A stretch of DNA of 64,000 nt, taken from assembly GCA_963556495.2 (NCBI GenBank), contig OY747701.1:40869001-40933000 (forward strand), written 5' to 3'. This stretch comes from Valencia hispanica. Its lineage: Eukaryota > Chordata > Actinopteri > Cyprinodontiformes > Valenciidae. The position numbers and the translations under genes are program-made. Each line of letters starts with the position of its first letter. Position 1 is the stretch's first letter. Shown here one piece after another: positions 39,001-51,900 of the stretch. The notes beneath the pieces were generated by a model. It saw only the letters and a list, made by a program, of their open reading frames with translations. It ran no database searches and was not told where the DNA came from.

Positions 39001-42000
39001 TTCATGAGTGTTTGTGTGTAAACCTGTGCAGTGCGACGCCTGCTGCTGTGTGAGGAACTGGACCGCTCATCTTGTGGTAGCGTTCTCTTCCATGGTTACC
39101 TGCCTCCCCCAGGTAAAAACATGAGACTCACAAGTGGCACCACAGAAATCATGGAGAATCCAGGTTGCTACAATATGACAGAATTGTGTAAGGGTAAAGT
39201 AAGAGGATTGTCTTTTATTTGTCTTGTCTGGACAGCTGTTCCTGCTCGTAAGTCAGCCTCTGCAGCTTCTGATGAGCGACCGGGTCCGAGTGGAGCGGAG
39301 GGCTTCACCCGTGTCTTCCCCCTTCCTCATCCTTCTTTGTCTGGAACAGATGAACCAGAGAAACTGGGTAAGACGAGGAAAATACATTTACATTTTTGTT
39401 TTAGCTTAACACATTAGAAGTAAATATGATTCATTTTATTTTAGCATGTCAACTAGTGGGTCCATATTGTGCTGAACTGGCTTTGTGTCAGCACTTTAAA
39501 AGCGATCTAAAATCCATATGTGGCTTTTCAGTTTGTCCATGTGTGTGCTAAATGCATCCATAATAGAGTAAATGTATGTTTTTGTTTGTGCTTCCTTGTG
39601 AAAGTGCATTAGTGCGGCTGCTAATGTGTCCTGATATCTTTTAAGTGCTCAAACTAACAGCACTGATTGAAGTGGCCTAGTTTCCTATTGACCTGATCTC
39701 TGCTGACTCTATCTGAGAATAGTGAGTTTCAGTCAAGAGTATGCTCCTGCTGCCTGACTAAGTTTTCTTCAGGAAATAAGGTAGAAACAACAGTTCACTC
39801 TTACCGACGATGAAAACGGGAATATGTTTGTTCTGTTTGTTTGCAGATTCAATGGTTGACCCCAGGAAGGTGCTGATTATAGCAGGACACCACAACTGGA
39901 TCGTTGCAGCTTACGCACACTTTGTCATCTGCTACAGGTGATATTTTTAGCATTTCTCAATCAGCTCTGTTTTAGAAGCATGAACCTTTTCTTCATGGTT
40001 CTTCAAGCTCTGATTTTAGCTGCAGCTATGCCTTGCAAATCTCAAAATTTTTTAAGTGCTTTGCTTCACAATCATCCCAACACTTTGATTATCCCCGTTT
40101 TATTTGTACCACACTTTTTCCTTCCACTAAATTTTCTATGAATATACTTCTGTACAGCTAGCTTCCTTAGCAATGATTGCTTAGCATCTACTAAAGGTTT
40201 GGATGTTTTTATACTACTGATTTATTTTAATGTTAAACAAATACATAAACAACAAAGGTTACAGTATTTGCATGTTCATGCTCTCGCTGCAGGATAAAGG
40301 AATCTTCAGGATGGCAGCAGGTGTTTTCCTCTCCCTACCTTGACTGGACCATTGAACGTATCGCACTTAACGCTAAAGTGGTGGGTGGTCCACATGGAGA
40401 CAAGGATAAAATGGTGGCTGCCGCCTCCGATAGCAGGATTATCCTCTGGAGTATACAAGATGGAGGCAATGAAAATGAAATTGGTAGGTTTTATAAGTTA
40501 AAAATGTGTTCAACCTAAAAAAATGTATTGAATTTAAGAATTACAGGGAATGCCACAGGTTCTGGTCCTGGAACCTACAAGTACTGTACACCTCCTGTTT
40601 TAGGTATATTCAGTCTCGGTGTTCCTGTTGATGACCTCTTCTTCATCGGGAACCAGCTGGTGGCTACGAGCCACACGGGAAAGGTTGGCGTGTGGAACGC
40701 CGTCACACAACACTGGCAGGTAGGATATGTCAGTGTGCTCGGATTAGACAAGAAAATATGCCACAATATACTGAAAGTTTGTATTCGTCGTTTTATTAGG
40801 TTCAAGATGTGGTTCCCATCACCAGCTGTGACACGGCTGGGTCCTTTCTTCTACTGGGCTGCACCAATGGCTCCATCTATTATATAGGTACAAACACGTA
40901 CACACAAAGTAGTCAACCTTATTGGATCTTAGTAAAGTCCTGTTACAGGATAAAGGTAGAAGAATCTTAACTCTTTGTTGAATTATTTATAAAATACTAA
41001 GATATTGTTATTGTTTTTGTCCCTAAAAGATTTCTGTCAAGGTTTTTAGATTGTTTTTTTTGATGAAAATCTTTACATATGTTCCATAAGATCTGAACTT
41101 CCTTTTCTCAGACATGCAGAAGTTCCCTCTGAGGATGAAGGACAACGACCTCTTAGTAACTGAGCTCTATCATGATCCTTCAAACGATGCCATTACTGCT
41201 CTGTCCGTGTACCTCACGCCTAAAACCAGTAAGTACTCTGTAAATACTGGAAGAAAAAAGGGTTTTTTTTTTTTTTAAAGACACCGACACTGTACGTCAT
41301 CCCCACGGTGACACATGGCAGTGGCAGCGACATCCTGTGGGGATGCTCCTCTTTGCTTATGTGTTGCGATTCTCAGTGAAAGTTCACTTGTACAGTTGAA
41401 ACCACATATTTACATTCACTTGAGAAAAAACCCAAAACCTTTTAGATCAATATTAACATATATTTGTAAATTTCTTGTCAAAATAAAGAGAGAATTGTTT
41501 TATTTATTTTTTATTGCTTTCATCAAAGTCATAACTATACATAGACCTCCTTAGTATTTGGTATAATTGCCCTGAAACTTTTTTCACTTGGACCAATGTT
41601 TCCTCTAAGCTGCGCGCCTGGGCAATTGCAAACTGCTGACAGTCTTCGCACACTGAAAATCTGCTCTGTGCACAAAAAAAAAAAAATCTAACCGGAATTG
41701 AAAAAAACAACAACAAATAATTAATTATGTGCTATTTTACAGATGAATCAATGAGCATATGCACCGATTTACAGTTCCAGCTGTGGCCCTGCACCGGTCC
41801 AATTAGAAAAACACACACTCGCCCAAACCCATTATCCATGATTATTGCCATATCAATGCGGCAGAGACCTGCACACTGACACAACACAGATTAAAGATAG
41901 ACACGGGTATGCAAATAAGAATAAGGTAAGAAAAATTAATTAAGTATTCCAGACACAAACTCAGATCCTCCTGTTTATATAGGAGCGGATCGCTTTCGTC

Positions 42001-45000
42001 TACACAGAGCGGTTGACAGCGCCAGGTTCGTGCGCTGTGAAATGTGCTTGATTTATTTAGAACGTCTGTAGTGTTTTGGTGGAATTTTCTTTAACGAAAA
42101 GGGGGATTATGGAATGTTCTGAAAACATCTGAAGTTTTCGTTTTATTCCACTCAGAAACGTGTTTGATCTCGTTGTTTGATTCTGCATTTGGGTTAAAAG
42201 ATTTCACTTCAAGACAATAAAGTTTATGTCACTGAGTGACCAGTGGCTGGCTGCTCCAGCCAATGATGCGATTCACAAACGTATTTACGCAGCTAATCAA
42301 TCGATATTTGTGCTACATTTCAAGCATCCAGCGCAGACTGTGAAAGAGGCTTTAGTTTAATGAATCATATCAAAACAGCATCGCAAAATGGTCTTGAAGT
42401 GGACCATGTGGATCAGCTGATGCGCATAAAATCAAAGCTGCAAGCAGATGAGGCCATCAACAGCGTGTACAACCACTGAATACGTGAGAAGGACAGACGA
42501 CAAAAATAAAGTTAAATTTAAGTCCTTAATCAGATTTTTCCTTATCTAGTGTCATGCATTTACAATGTTCATTTATGAAAAGACCACTCATACCCAGTGC
42601 TGAGCAAGGGCTTCAAACAATGGCTCATGCTTATAATACAAGTCAGACCTAATAAAAATGTTAAGTATATTATCAAAATTTTAGTTCATAGTTAGCTTGG
42701 CTTACTTGGCAGTTCATGTTTCTCCACAGTTACAATGAAATATTTATACTTACAATAGTGTTAACACACTACACAGGTCATGAATAAGATCTTTGTCATT
42801 TTCATTGTAAGTGGGATAATGTACTTAATTAAAAAGTATTCTCACAGAAATTTTAATGCTTTAATTTGATTATTTTAATAAACTATGTAAACTGGATGGA
42901 TGCGATGCTGGCTTGACCACGGTGCACACATCTGATGTTGCTCACAGTGGTCAATGGGAGCGCTCAGGGCGTTTGTGTGTTTGCTCAAACACATGAAAAA
43001 TTAGAGGGAACATTGACTTGGGCCAAACAATCCTTCCACACGCTTTGGCCAAACTTTCAACTTCCTGGCTGATGTCTTCAGATGTTGCTTTAATATGTCC
43101 ACATAATTTTTTTTTGCTCAGGATGTCATCTATTTTGTGAAGTGCATGAGTTCCTCCTGCACCAAAACAGCCCCACAGCATGATGCTGCCACCCCTATAC
43201 TTCAGGATGGTGTTCTGAGGCTTCAAAGGTTCCCCCTTTTTTCTCCAAATATATTGTTTATCATTACGGCTGAACGGTTCAGTTTTTGTCAAATAAAGAG
43301 GCTCTGTGTTTGTGGTGTGCCTTTATATGCATCCACCCGTGTGCCACCAGTTAACTCCAATGGATTCAATCAGAAGCTTTTTAAGCTCAGAATGGAATCA
43401 TCTGGAGTTTTCTTTTTGTTTAAAGACACAAACTTAGTGTATGAACAGTGGCTTGCAAAAGTATTCGGCCCCCTTGAACTTTTCCACATTTTGTCACATT
43501 ACAGCCACAAACATGAATCAATTTTATTGGAATTCCACGTGAAAGACCAAAACAAAGTGGTGTACACGTGAGAAGTGGAACGAAAATCATACATGATTCC
43601 AAACATTTTTTACAAATAAATAACTGAAAAGTGGGGTGTGCGTAATTATTCAGCCCCCTGAGTCAATACTTTGTAGAACCACCGTCTGCTGCAATTACAG
43701 CTGCCAGTCTTTTAGGGTATGTCTCTACCAGCTTTGCACATCTAGAGACTGAAATTCTTGCCCATTCTTCTTTGCAAAACAGCTCCAGCTCAGTCAGATT
43801 AGATGGACAGCGTTTGTGAACAGCAGTTTTCAGATCTTGCCACAGATTCTCGATTGGATTTAGATCTGGACTTTGACTGGGACATTCTAACACATGGATA
43901 TGTTTTGTTTTAAACCATTCCATTGTTGCCCTGGCTTTATGTTTAGGGTCGTTGTCCTGCTGGAAGGTGAACCTCCGCCCCAGTCTCAAGTCTTTTGCAG
44001 ACTCCAAGAGGTTCTCTTCCAAGATTGCCCTGTATTTGGCTCCATCCATCTTCCCATCAACTCTGACCAGCTTCCCTGTCCCTGCTGAAGAGAAGCACCC
44101 TCAGAGCATGATGCTGCCACCACCATATTTGACAGTGGGGATGGTGTGTTCAGAGTGATGTGCAGTGTTAGTTTTCCGCCACACATAGCGTTTTGCATTT
44201 TGGTCTCATCTGACCAGAGCACCTTCTTCCACATGTTTGCTGTGTCCCCCACATGGCTTGTGGCAAACTGCAAACGGGACTTCTTATGGTTTTCTTCTTC
44301 TTGCCACTCTTCCATAAAGGCCAACTTTGTCCAGTGCACGACTAATAGTTGTCCTATGGACAGATTCCCCCACCTGAGCTGTAGATCTCTGCAGCTCGTC
44401 CAGAGTCACCATGGGCCTCTTGGCTGCCTTTCTGATCAGCGCTCTTCTTGTTCGGCCTGTGAGTTTAGGTGGACGGCCTTGTCTTGGTAGGTTTACAGTT
44501 GTGCCATACTCCTTCCATTTCTGAATGATCGCTTGAACAGTGCTCCGTGGGTTGTTCAAAGCTTGGGAAATCTTTTTGTAGCCTAAGCCTGCTTTAATTT
44601 TCTCAGTAACTATCCCTGACCTGTCTGGTGTGTTCTTTGGACTTCATGGTGTTGTTGCTCCCAACATTCTCTTAGACAACCTCTGAGGCCGTCACAGGGC
44701 AGCTGTATTTGTACTGACATTATATTACACACAGGTGCACTCTATTTAGTCATTATCACTCATCAGGCAATGTCTATGGGCAACTGACTGCACTCAGACC
44801 AAAGGGGACTGAATAATTGAGCACACCCCACTTTTCAGTTATTTATTTGTAAAAAATGTTTGGAATCATGTATGATTTTTTTTCCACTTCTCACGTGTAC
44901 ACCACTTTGTTTTGGTCTTTCACCTGGATTTCCAATAAAATTGATTCATGTTTGTGGCTGTAATGTGACAAAATGTGGAAAAGTTAAAGGGGGCCGAATC

Positions 45001-48000
45001 CTTTTGCAAGCCACTGTATATTTCTGACTTTGGTGGAAGTAATACAAATGTACAATTCTCTCTATTCTGACGTTTCACAAAAACAAAACAAAAAAGTTAG
45101 TATTTATTGATCTGAAAAAGGTTTATTCTGATTTGATGTTTGACAGTAAAGACATTTTTTGTGTTTTTTTCCCTAAGTGTATGTAAATGTCTGTTTTCAA
45201 CTGTAAATCAATTGAAAATAAGTAGCAAGACTTGTAAACTGATGTGTTTACAGACACTCTCCAACCAACCTGACTGAGGTGAGCTATTTTGAAAAGAAGA
45301 AAAGGAAAATGTTTAGTCAGTAGATGTCCAAAGCTGGTCGAGAAATACTCCAAAAGACTTGCAGATTTAATTGCAGCTAAATGACGTTCTACAAAGGGGA
45401 CAAAGTCAGAGGGGATGAATACAAATCTAAGCAACATGTCAACTAGATTTTTATTAGTAAAGAGTTAAAAACAATTATTCTACCACTGAAGTTATGTGCT
45501 ATTTTTGTGTTGGTCTATCAGATGCAGATCCAATAAAATACATTACTTTGCGGTTGTAATGTGTCAAAATTTAAAAAAGCTAAAGGGGTTTGAATATTTT
45601 CCCACCAGGTTGTATTTTCACTGGACTTATCAAACATTTGGTTTTGACACATTTTTGTTTTCCCTTCCTTGACCCTGCTCTCAGGTGTGAGCGGGAACTG
45701 GATAGAGATAGCCTACGGGACGAGCAGTGGTGCAGTGAGAGTGATCGTGCAGCACCCAGAGACAGTAGGATCGGGTCCCCAGCTTTTTCAGACGTTCACT
45801 GTGCACAGAAGCCCAGTGACGAAGATCATGCTATCTGAGAAACATCTGGTGTCAGGTAACAAAGGTTCCTCTGTCGAGTTTCTACAAATTTAGACTACAT
45901 GCATCAATAATCATCTATTTTACGGTTCCTTTACTAATTCAGTGTATTTCTGTTTAAAATCTGACTGGACTGTTTTTATTTCGCTTGCGTTTTAGTGTGT
46001 GCGGACAACAACCACGTTCGGACGTGGACGGTGACGCGGTTTAGAGGGATGATCTCCACACAGCCCGGCTCCACCCCTTTGGCTTCCTTTAAGATCCTGT
46101 CCCTGGAAGAGACGGAGAGCCATGGAAGCTACTGCTCTGGAAATGATATAGGTGAGAGGGGAAGCTCAGAGGGAAGAAACAACACAAATTGTGATTAAAA
46201 CAAATTGTGAATGATGTTAGGAGCATGATGTTCAATCTAGTTTGTCATGTAAAACATATAATTCTTTTTTAAACAATTAAACATGCAAATGCAGATGTTT
46301 TGCTTACAAAGTACTTGAAAAGCAATGTAAGGTTGGGGTGTGTAGTGGCTAGGGGTGTAACGGTATGCAAAAATCATGGTTTGGTAGGTTTTCATTACAC
46401 TTTAATCAAGAAAAATAAATACAAATGTGCATATGACATAAACATATGAAAAAATAAAAACTTTGATCAGCGTTAAAGAATTATTTTTTCCTGAATTCCT
46501 TTCATTTCAACAATTTGATTTTATTATGATCTATAACTGAAAAAAGTTGAAAGTATAGAACTGAGTGGAGATTTGATTGGATTTGTTTTAATAAAATATT
46601 ACAAGCAGACATAGCCAGAGTAGAAAACAATATAACCACTGTGAAAAAGAAAATCCCTTCTCATCAAATACTTCCACCTACTTGCTTTTAATACAAAATA
46701 AGGAGTTTGGGCTGATAGGATTCTACTGTAGCTATGTGGACTTAAGCTGGTTTTTCAAAAAACCCAAAGTTCTGGTTTGGTCCATCTTTCATTTTCTACT
46801 GTAGCTGTGTGAGAGACCATTAATGTTCCCAAAATAGTAGAGTTTAGTGATAGCAGTGAGTCATTTCTGTTTTGTTTTGGTGTTACTTTTAAAGCTGTGC
46901 TGCGAAATGTTGCTCTGAGTTCTGCACATAAACATTCTGCATGTGTTCAGGTAGAAAACAGCTATATTTGTTCGGTACACGTGCCGACAGGGCCATACCG
47001 GAAAAACTGAATACAAATGCTTGTACCGTTACACCCCTAGTAGTGACTGACATAAATACAGATACCATAAAAGGGAACCACATGGTGGTGGGAGTATTAT
47101 GCTGTGGGGATACAGATTTGATAATTTTCCCTAAAAGTTTAAAAAACTGACCTGAATTGTCTGCTGGTCACAGGCCCCTTTGGCGAGAGAGATGATCAAC
47201 AAGTTTTCATCCAGAAGGTCATCCCCATCACCAACAAATTGTTTGTAAGGCTCTCCTCAACTGGAAAAAGGTACACTATATTCCTCCCTTTGCTTGGCAT
47301 AATCAATGTTACAGGGTTGCCGGGGTAGTAAAAGGTAGTAAAAAGGAGTAAATTAAATGACTTCAAATTAAGGCCCTTAAAAGGTAGGAAAAGGTAACGA
47401 GCACAACCTGACATGGTAGTAAATTTGTTCTTATTCTTTGGTTATTCCTTCAATATATTGTAACTTTTCAGTTCATACATATTTTTTGTTCAGGTATTTA
47501 TTACTAACGTGCGGACAGGACCTGGCTCGGTGTCCAGTCCTCTGATGTCGATTGGTTCGGGTGATCTATGTTGTTGTGCGCATGCGTAGTGTCGGGATAG
47601 CTTGGACCGGTGTTCTGATGATCTGTGCTACCTCATCAGAATGTCCTACCGTAGCGCGCATACATAGCTATGTCTATCTGTCGGTGCTACCCCTCAAAAA
47701 GTGCTACCGGTATGTTTACATGCCGAAAACAACAACTGTTAGTTTTGATGTTAAACATAATCATCGGAAAATATTTTTCAAGTGACGGAATTCAAGTGGC
47801 AGTTTAGCAGTAATGTCTGACATAGCAACAATTTATATGAATAACGAAAACTTTTCTTTCAATTCACAGAAGATGCTACCCGTTTAATATAAAGCTAAAA
47901 CTAGCACATAAAGCACATATATTATTTTCCCATTACCTCGTCGGAGTTATTTCCATTCCGTGTCCTAAAAGCAGCATTGAACAGAGTGCATAACATCACA

Positions 48001-48832
48001 ACTGCTTCCACCCGCCGATCATCAATTAAAACCCAGTGCTTCATGACTGTGGGGCAACAGAGTGACTGTTAATTACTACAAAAAACAAACAGAGTACTGT
48101 AGATTAATGATAACTCTGGAAATCAGTTATTAGTTTGCAAAGCAGCTACTGAATATATACCAAGCCAGTAAGATGTAGTGCAGATAGCAGTATTATTACT
48201 CCAAAATATTAAACTGTAGTATGATTATAAGCACAAATAGCCCGCAAAATTGTACGACTCTAATTTTCAAATGTAGTATGATTATAAGCACAAATAGCCC
48301 ACAGAATACACCACATTTACTCTAGGTAGGCCTACTCTAATTAATGGGACTTGTTGTATGCAGTATAACGATATGGGCTATCATGTAAACTTGAAACCAG
48401 TAGCTTATGGAAAGCCTTAAAATATTTTGAATAAAATTAGCCAGTAATGAAATAATTTGAATAAAACTCACCGTAAACTTCGAAGAAATAAAACAGACGA
48501 AATGGAACTTTCAGGTAGGAACTCCCGATGACAGATTTGCTGAGTAAGCGAATTGTGACGTAACATTGAAATGCGCGTGCGCAGTGCTACAACGTAGCAC
48601 GGATTGAGGGGTAGCACCATGGGTAGCACACAGGACATATATAAAGCCGCATTGACCGCTTCTGCCTATTGGCGCTGATGAGCCGTGGGGCCGCCATCTT
48701 GGGCCGGAATCCCCCGCTCCACTTTGTAATCTGTTTTGCAGGCAATGAAGCATCAGCGCGTTTATTAAATCATAACTCGCTAAATACTAAACTGTTTTTC
48801 ATGCCGTTTTTTTTGTCTGCTTAACAGTAATA

Positions 48833-48912
<80 letters not shown>

Positions 48913-51900
48913 CATTCTTCAATTATATTAATATATCTTCCCATTTTATTCATATTTTACTATTTACTTCTATGAGATTTCTTAGAACCTTTCTTTAATA
49001 AAAAAGCCATTTCTGTTGATGACGCAAAACTGCTAAAATGATCAGTAAGCTTGATGGTAATCTATTCAACGTTGGATGGGTGAATATGAGATTTTATACC
49101 AGTAAAAAATATTTATTTCTACAGTAGCATTCTTGTGTCAGATGTGATCTAAGTCAGTGGTTTAAAATACACAATTTGTAAAGTCTCACAGCCTTCTTAC
49201 TGTACTTAACGTTAGCTAGCCAAGATTTCGCTGGTGGACAGAAATACAGTACAGTAATATATTTACAAAATACAAACAATAAAAATTTTCAATCTTCCTT
49301 GTGAAAAGTTATCCCCCGAGCCGAGTCCGCTGATTTGAACACAAGTACGCCACACAGTATTCAGGCATCTTGTAATAACTGCTGTTATGGTGGAAGTCTG
49401 CGGATGGGAATACCGGCCCAAGATGGCGGCCGCATTTCTTGCCTCAGAGCAGCTAATGCGGGTCTATTCTTTATATACGTCTATGGTAGCACAGATAGTC
49501 GGAACACCGGCCGGAAACTTAAACGTAATTTTCACAAAATGGGTAAATGTAAGTTTTCCGCGCTGTGGGTCAATGACCCGGCGTTTAAAGACTGGCTTAA
49601 GCCTGTCATGGGGAATGAGTGGGAAGCTTACTGCAAGCTATGCAGAAAAACCATTAATCTGACTTGGAATGGTGTTACGGCGATCAAGTCTCACGGAGCA
49701 TCCACCATTCATCATCAGCGGATTCGCGCACGGGAGGGGCAGTTACCCATTTCATTTAAAACATTTTCTTGTGAGGGTCATTGCATTTTGTTTATATTCT
49801 ATTTATTCTAGTCTTCTGGAAATTATTATATATTGGTCAAGACATCATCACATTTATACTTTGAAGTGAGTGGAATAACATTTAGTTTTGGGTCAGGGAT
49901 GGACCATCATCACACATGGGTCAGTATCACACCCACAAAAGAGGCCGCTGCTCAATGTTGTGATGGTAGTAAAAACTATGGAGAGGTAGTCAAAAAGGTA
50001 GTAAATTCAACTCTAGGATTCCTGTATAAACCCTGTGTTATTTTATTTCAAGTTTAAACTGAATTTATTTTTGGATTGCTTAAGGATCTGTGAGGTGCAG
50101 TCAGTGGATGGAACCACTATCACTTGCTTCATGGTTCGGGAGTGCGAGGGTTCCAGCCGGATGGGGTCCAGACCGCGACGCTATTTGTTCACCGGTCATG
50201 GAAACGGCAGCATTCAAATGTGGGACCTCACCACTGCGATGGACACAGCTAACAAAGGAGAGGAGAGGAAGAAAGATGGTGAGGAAGGAGAGACAAGTGG
50301 CAGGAGAAAATATCACCAAGCTGATGAGTTGATGCTGTGTTTTAATACAAGATCGTACAAGATGAAGTGAAAGTTTCAATTCACAATATCCCATAATCAA
50401 AGGGTAAGGCTTCTCTTGTGTTTGACAGATGTAGGCGGCCCAACAGAGGAGGAGCTGCTTCAGCTGCTGGACCAGTGCGACCTGAGTACTTCTCGCTGTG
50501 CAACCCCAAATATAAGCCCCGCCACCTCTGTGTTGCATCATACACGCCTCAGAGAGTCCATGTCAAGGTTCGAAAGAAGGCACATTGACTGTACCACACA
50601 AGTGTTTGGTTAGGGTTTTCATCATTAAAGGTCTCACCTGTCTGTCTCCGCTCAACCTCAGTCTGCAGCTGCAGGCCCAGGAATCTATTCCTGAAAGCCA
50701 GGTCACCTATGGAGCTGTGCGGCCCTACAGAGAGAGCCCCCTGCTGGCCCGTGCTCGTCGAACCGAATCCTTCAACAGCTACAGGTGAAGGGACATTTAT
50801 CACACTATGTTGATCAGATTTCCTCCCTGCTCTTCAATCACACTGCCCTGCATGTTTCAGATGTTTCCCTGTTTCAGCACACCTGATTTCAATTGATGGC
50901 TGATTAAGAGGCTTTTGCTGAGCTGCAATCATCTGAATCAGGAGTGTTAAAGCAGGGAAACATCTAAAACAGCTAATAAAAACCTGAATTTTAATGTTCC
51001 CAGAATTATGCATGAATTACTGCATTGGTGCAGTAACATGAAGGTGATAAGCCTGCGGCTCTGCTGAGGTATTGGGCTTCAGTTCTTCTGCAAAGAATCT
51101 TTTATCTCTCATCTTCCTCTTGAGCGTACTCCATGGATTCTCTATGGTGTTTAAGTCAGGCCTGTTTGCTGGCCTATGAAGCACACTGATATCACAGTCA
51201 TTAAACCAGGTATCGGTACTTTTGGCAGTGTGATCAGGTGCCAAGTCCTGCTGGAAATGAATTCATCATCTCCATTAAGCTTTTGGCAGCATTAAGCTCT
51301 CAAAAAATGTCCAGGTAGACAGCTGCTCTGATGTTGGACTTGAAAGACCATAGCGGACCAACACCAGCAGAAGACGTCGTTCCACAAATTATCAGTGAAT
51401 GTGGACAATTCACACAGAACCTACAGCAACCTCTCCACTCTTCCTCCAGAAATTTGGACCTTCTTTTCCAAATGAAATGATAAAAAAATGTAAAAGGAGG
51501 ACCATGGACCACTGAGCAAGAGTCCAGTCTTTTTTCTCCTTCGCCCAGTTCTTCTCTGGTTCAACAGATTTATCACAAGGGATGCGACATGTCCCGTGTA
51601 CATCTGTGTGTGGGTGGCTCCTGAAGCTCCGGCTGCAGTCCATGCTTTGGGAATCTCCCTTAAATTTTCTAACAGGCTTTGCTTTATAATCCTCTCAGGG
51701 TTGAGGTTACCCTTTTCGCTTGAATGCCACACCTTTTTCATCCACTAAACGTTCCATTGGTACAGTTGGATACTGCACTTTATGAATAGCCAGTTTCTTT
51801 TACAGTTACCCTCTGGGGTCTACCGTCCTTGTGTAGACTTGCAGTGACTGTCTGCTGGACAACAGCATTTTTCCCCCATGAGTGTAAAGGTCAGAACAGA

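Larger units (their letters stand above)
41393..45203 (-). mobile_element. Outer Tc1-like element in kctd3 intron 12
   Basis: Inverted ends begin CAGTTGAAACCACATATTTA (left) and CAGTTGAAAACAGACATTTA (right, complement), with TA at 41391-41392 and 45204-45205. The ends belong to the group whose terminal repeats start CAGTTGAA. Coding remains at 43010-43440 read on the minus strand ([16 protein letters not shown], then [18 protein letters not shown]) and are broken. Two younger elements have landed inside: a hAT element at 41594-43015 and another Tc1-like element at 43446-45016. Without them the unit would be roughly 0.8 kb. Confidence 0.8.
47606..49520. repeat. Nested inverted-repeat arms
   Basis: Two pairs of arms are visible. 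The outer pair is ACCGGTGTTCTGATGATCTG (about 47609) and GTAGCACAGATAGTCGGAAC followed by ACCGG (about 49487). The inner pair is GCCGCCATCTTGGGCCGG (about 48690) and CCGGCCCAAGATGGCGGC (about 49415), extended by TATATAAAG-type sequence on each side. This fits one DNA transposon inserted in another. Superfamily unknown. Confidence 0.5.
47310..50037 (+). mobile_element. Composite BED-finger transposon in kctd3 intron 15
   Basis: The left border begins CAGGGTTGCCGGGGTAGTAA and the right border is the complement of CAGGGTTTATACAGG. Both sides carry clusters of GGTAGTAAA-like units, so they look like eroded terminal inverted repeats. A BED-type zinc finger frame lies near the right end. An inner unit with its own long inverted arms and a (TA)n run sits at about 47606-49520. 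A clean target duplication was not found, so the hAT assignment rests on the BED finger and the CAG-type ends only. Confidence 0.5.

Noticed and set aside
43446..45016. Functional transposase gene in the inner Tc1-like element
   Set aside because: The catalytic pieces lie in different frames with several shifts, so no intact product can be made from this copy.
47310..50037. A shared 8-bp target duplication for the intron 15 composite element
   Set aside because: The flanks CAATGTTA and TGTTATTT share TGTTA only when offset, which is not a valid duplication; borders may be imprecise.
50101..50541. 146-codon minus-strand frame
   Set aside because: Antisense shadow of kctd3 exons 16 and 17.
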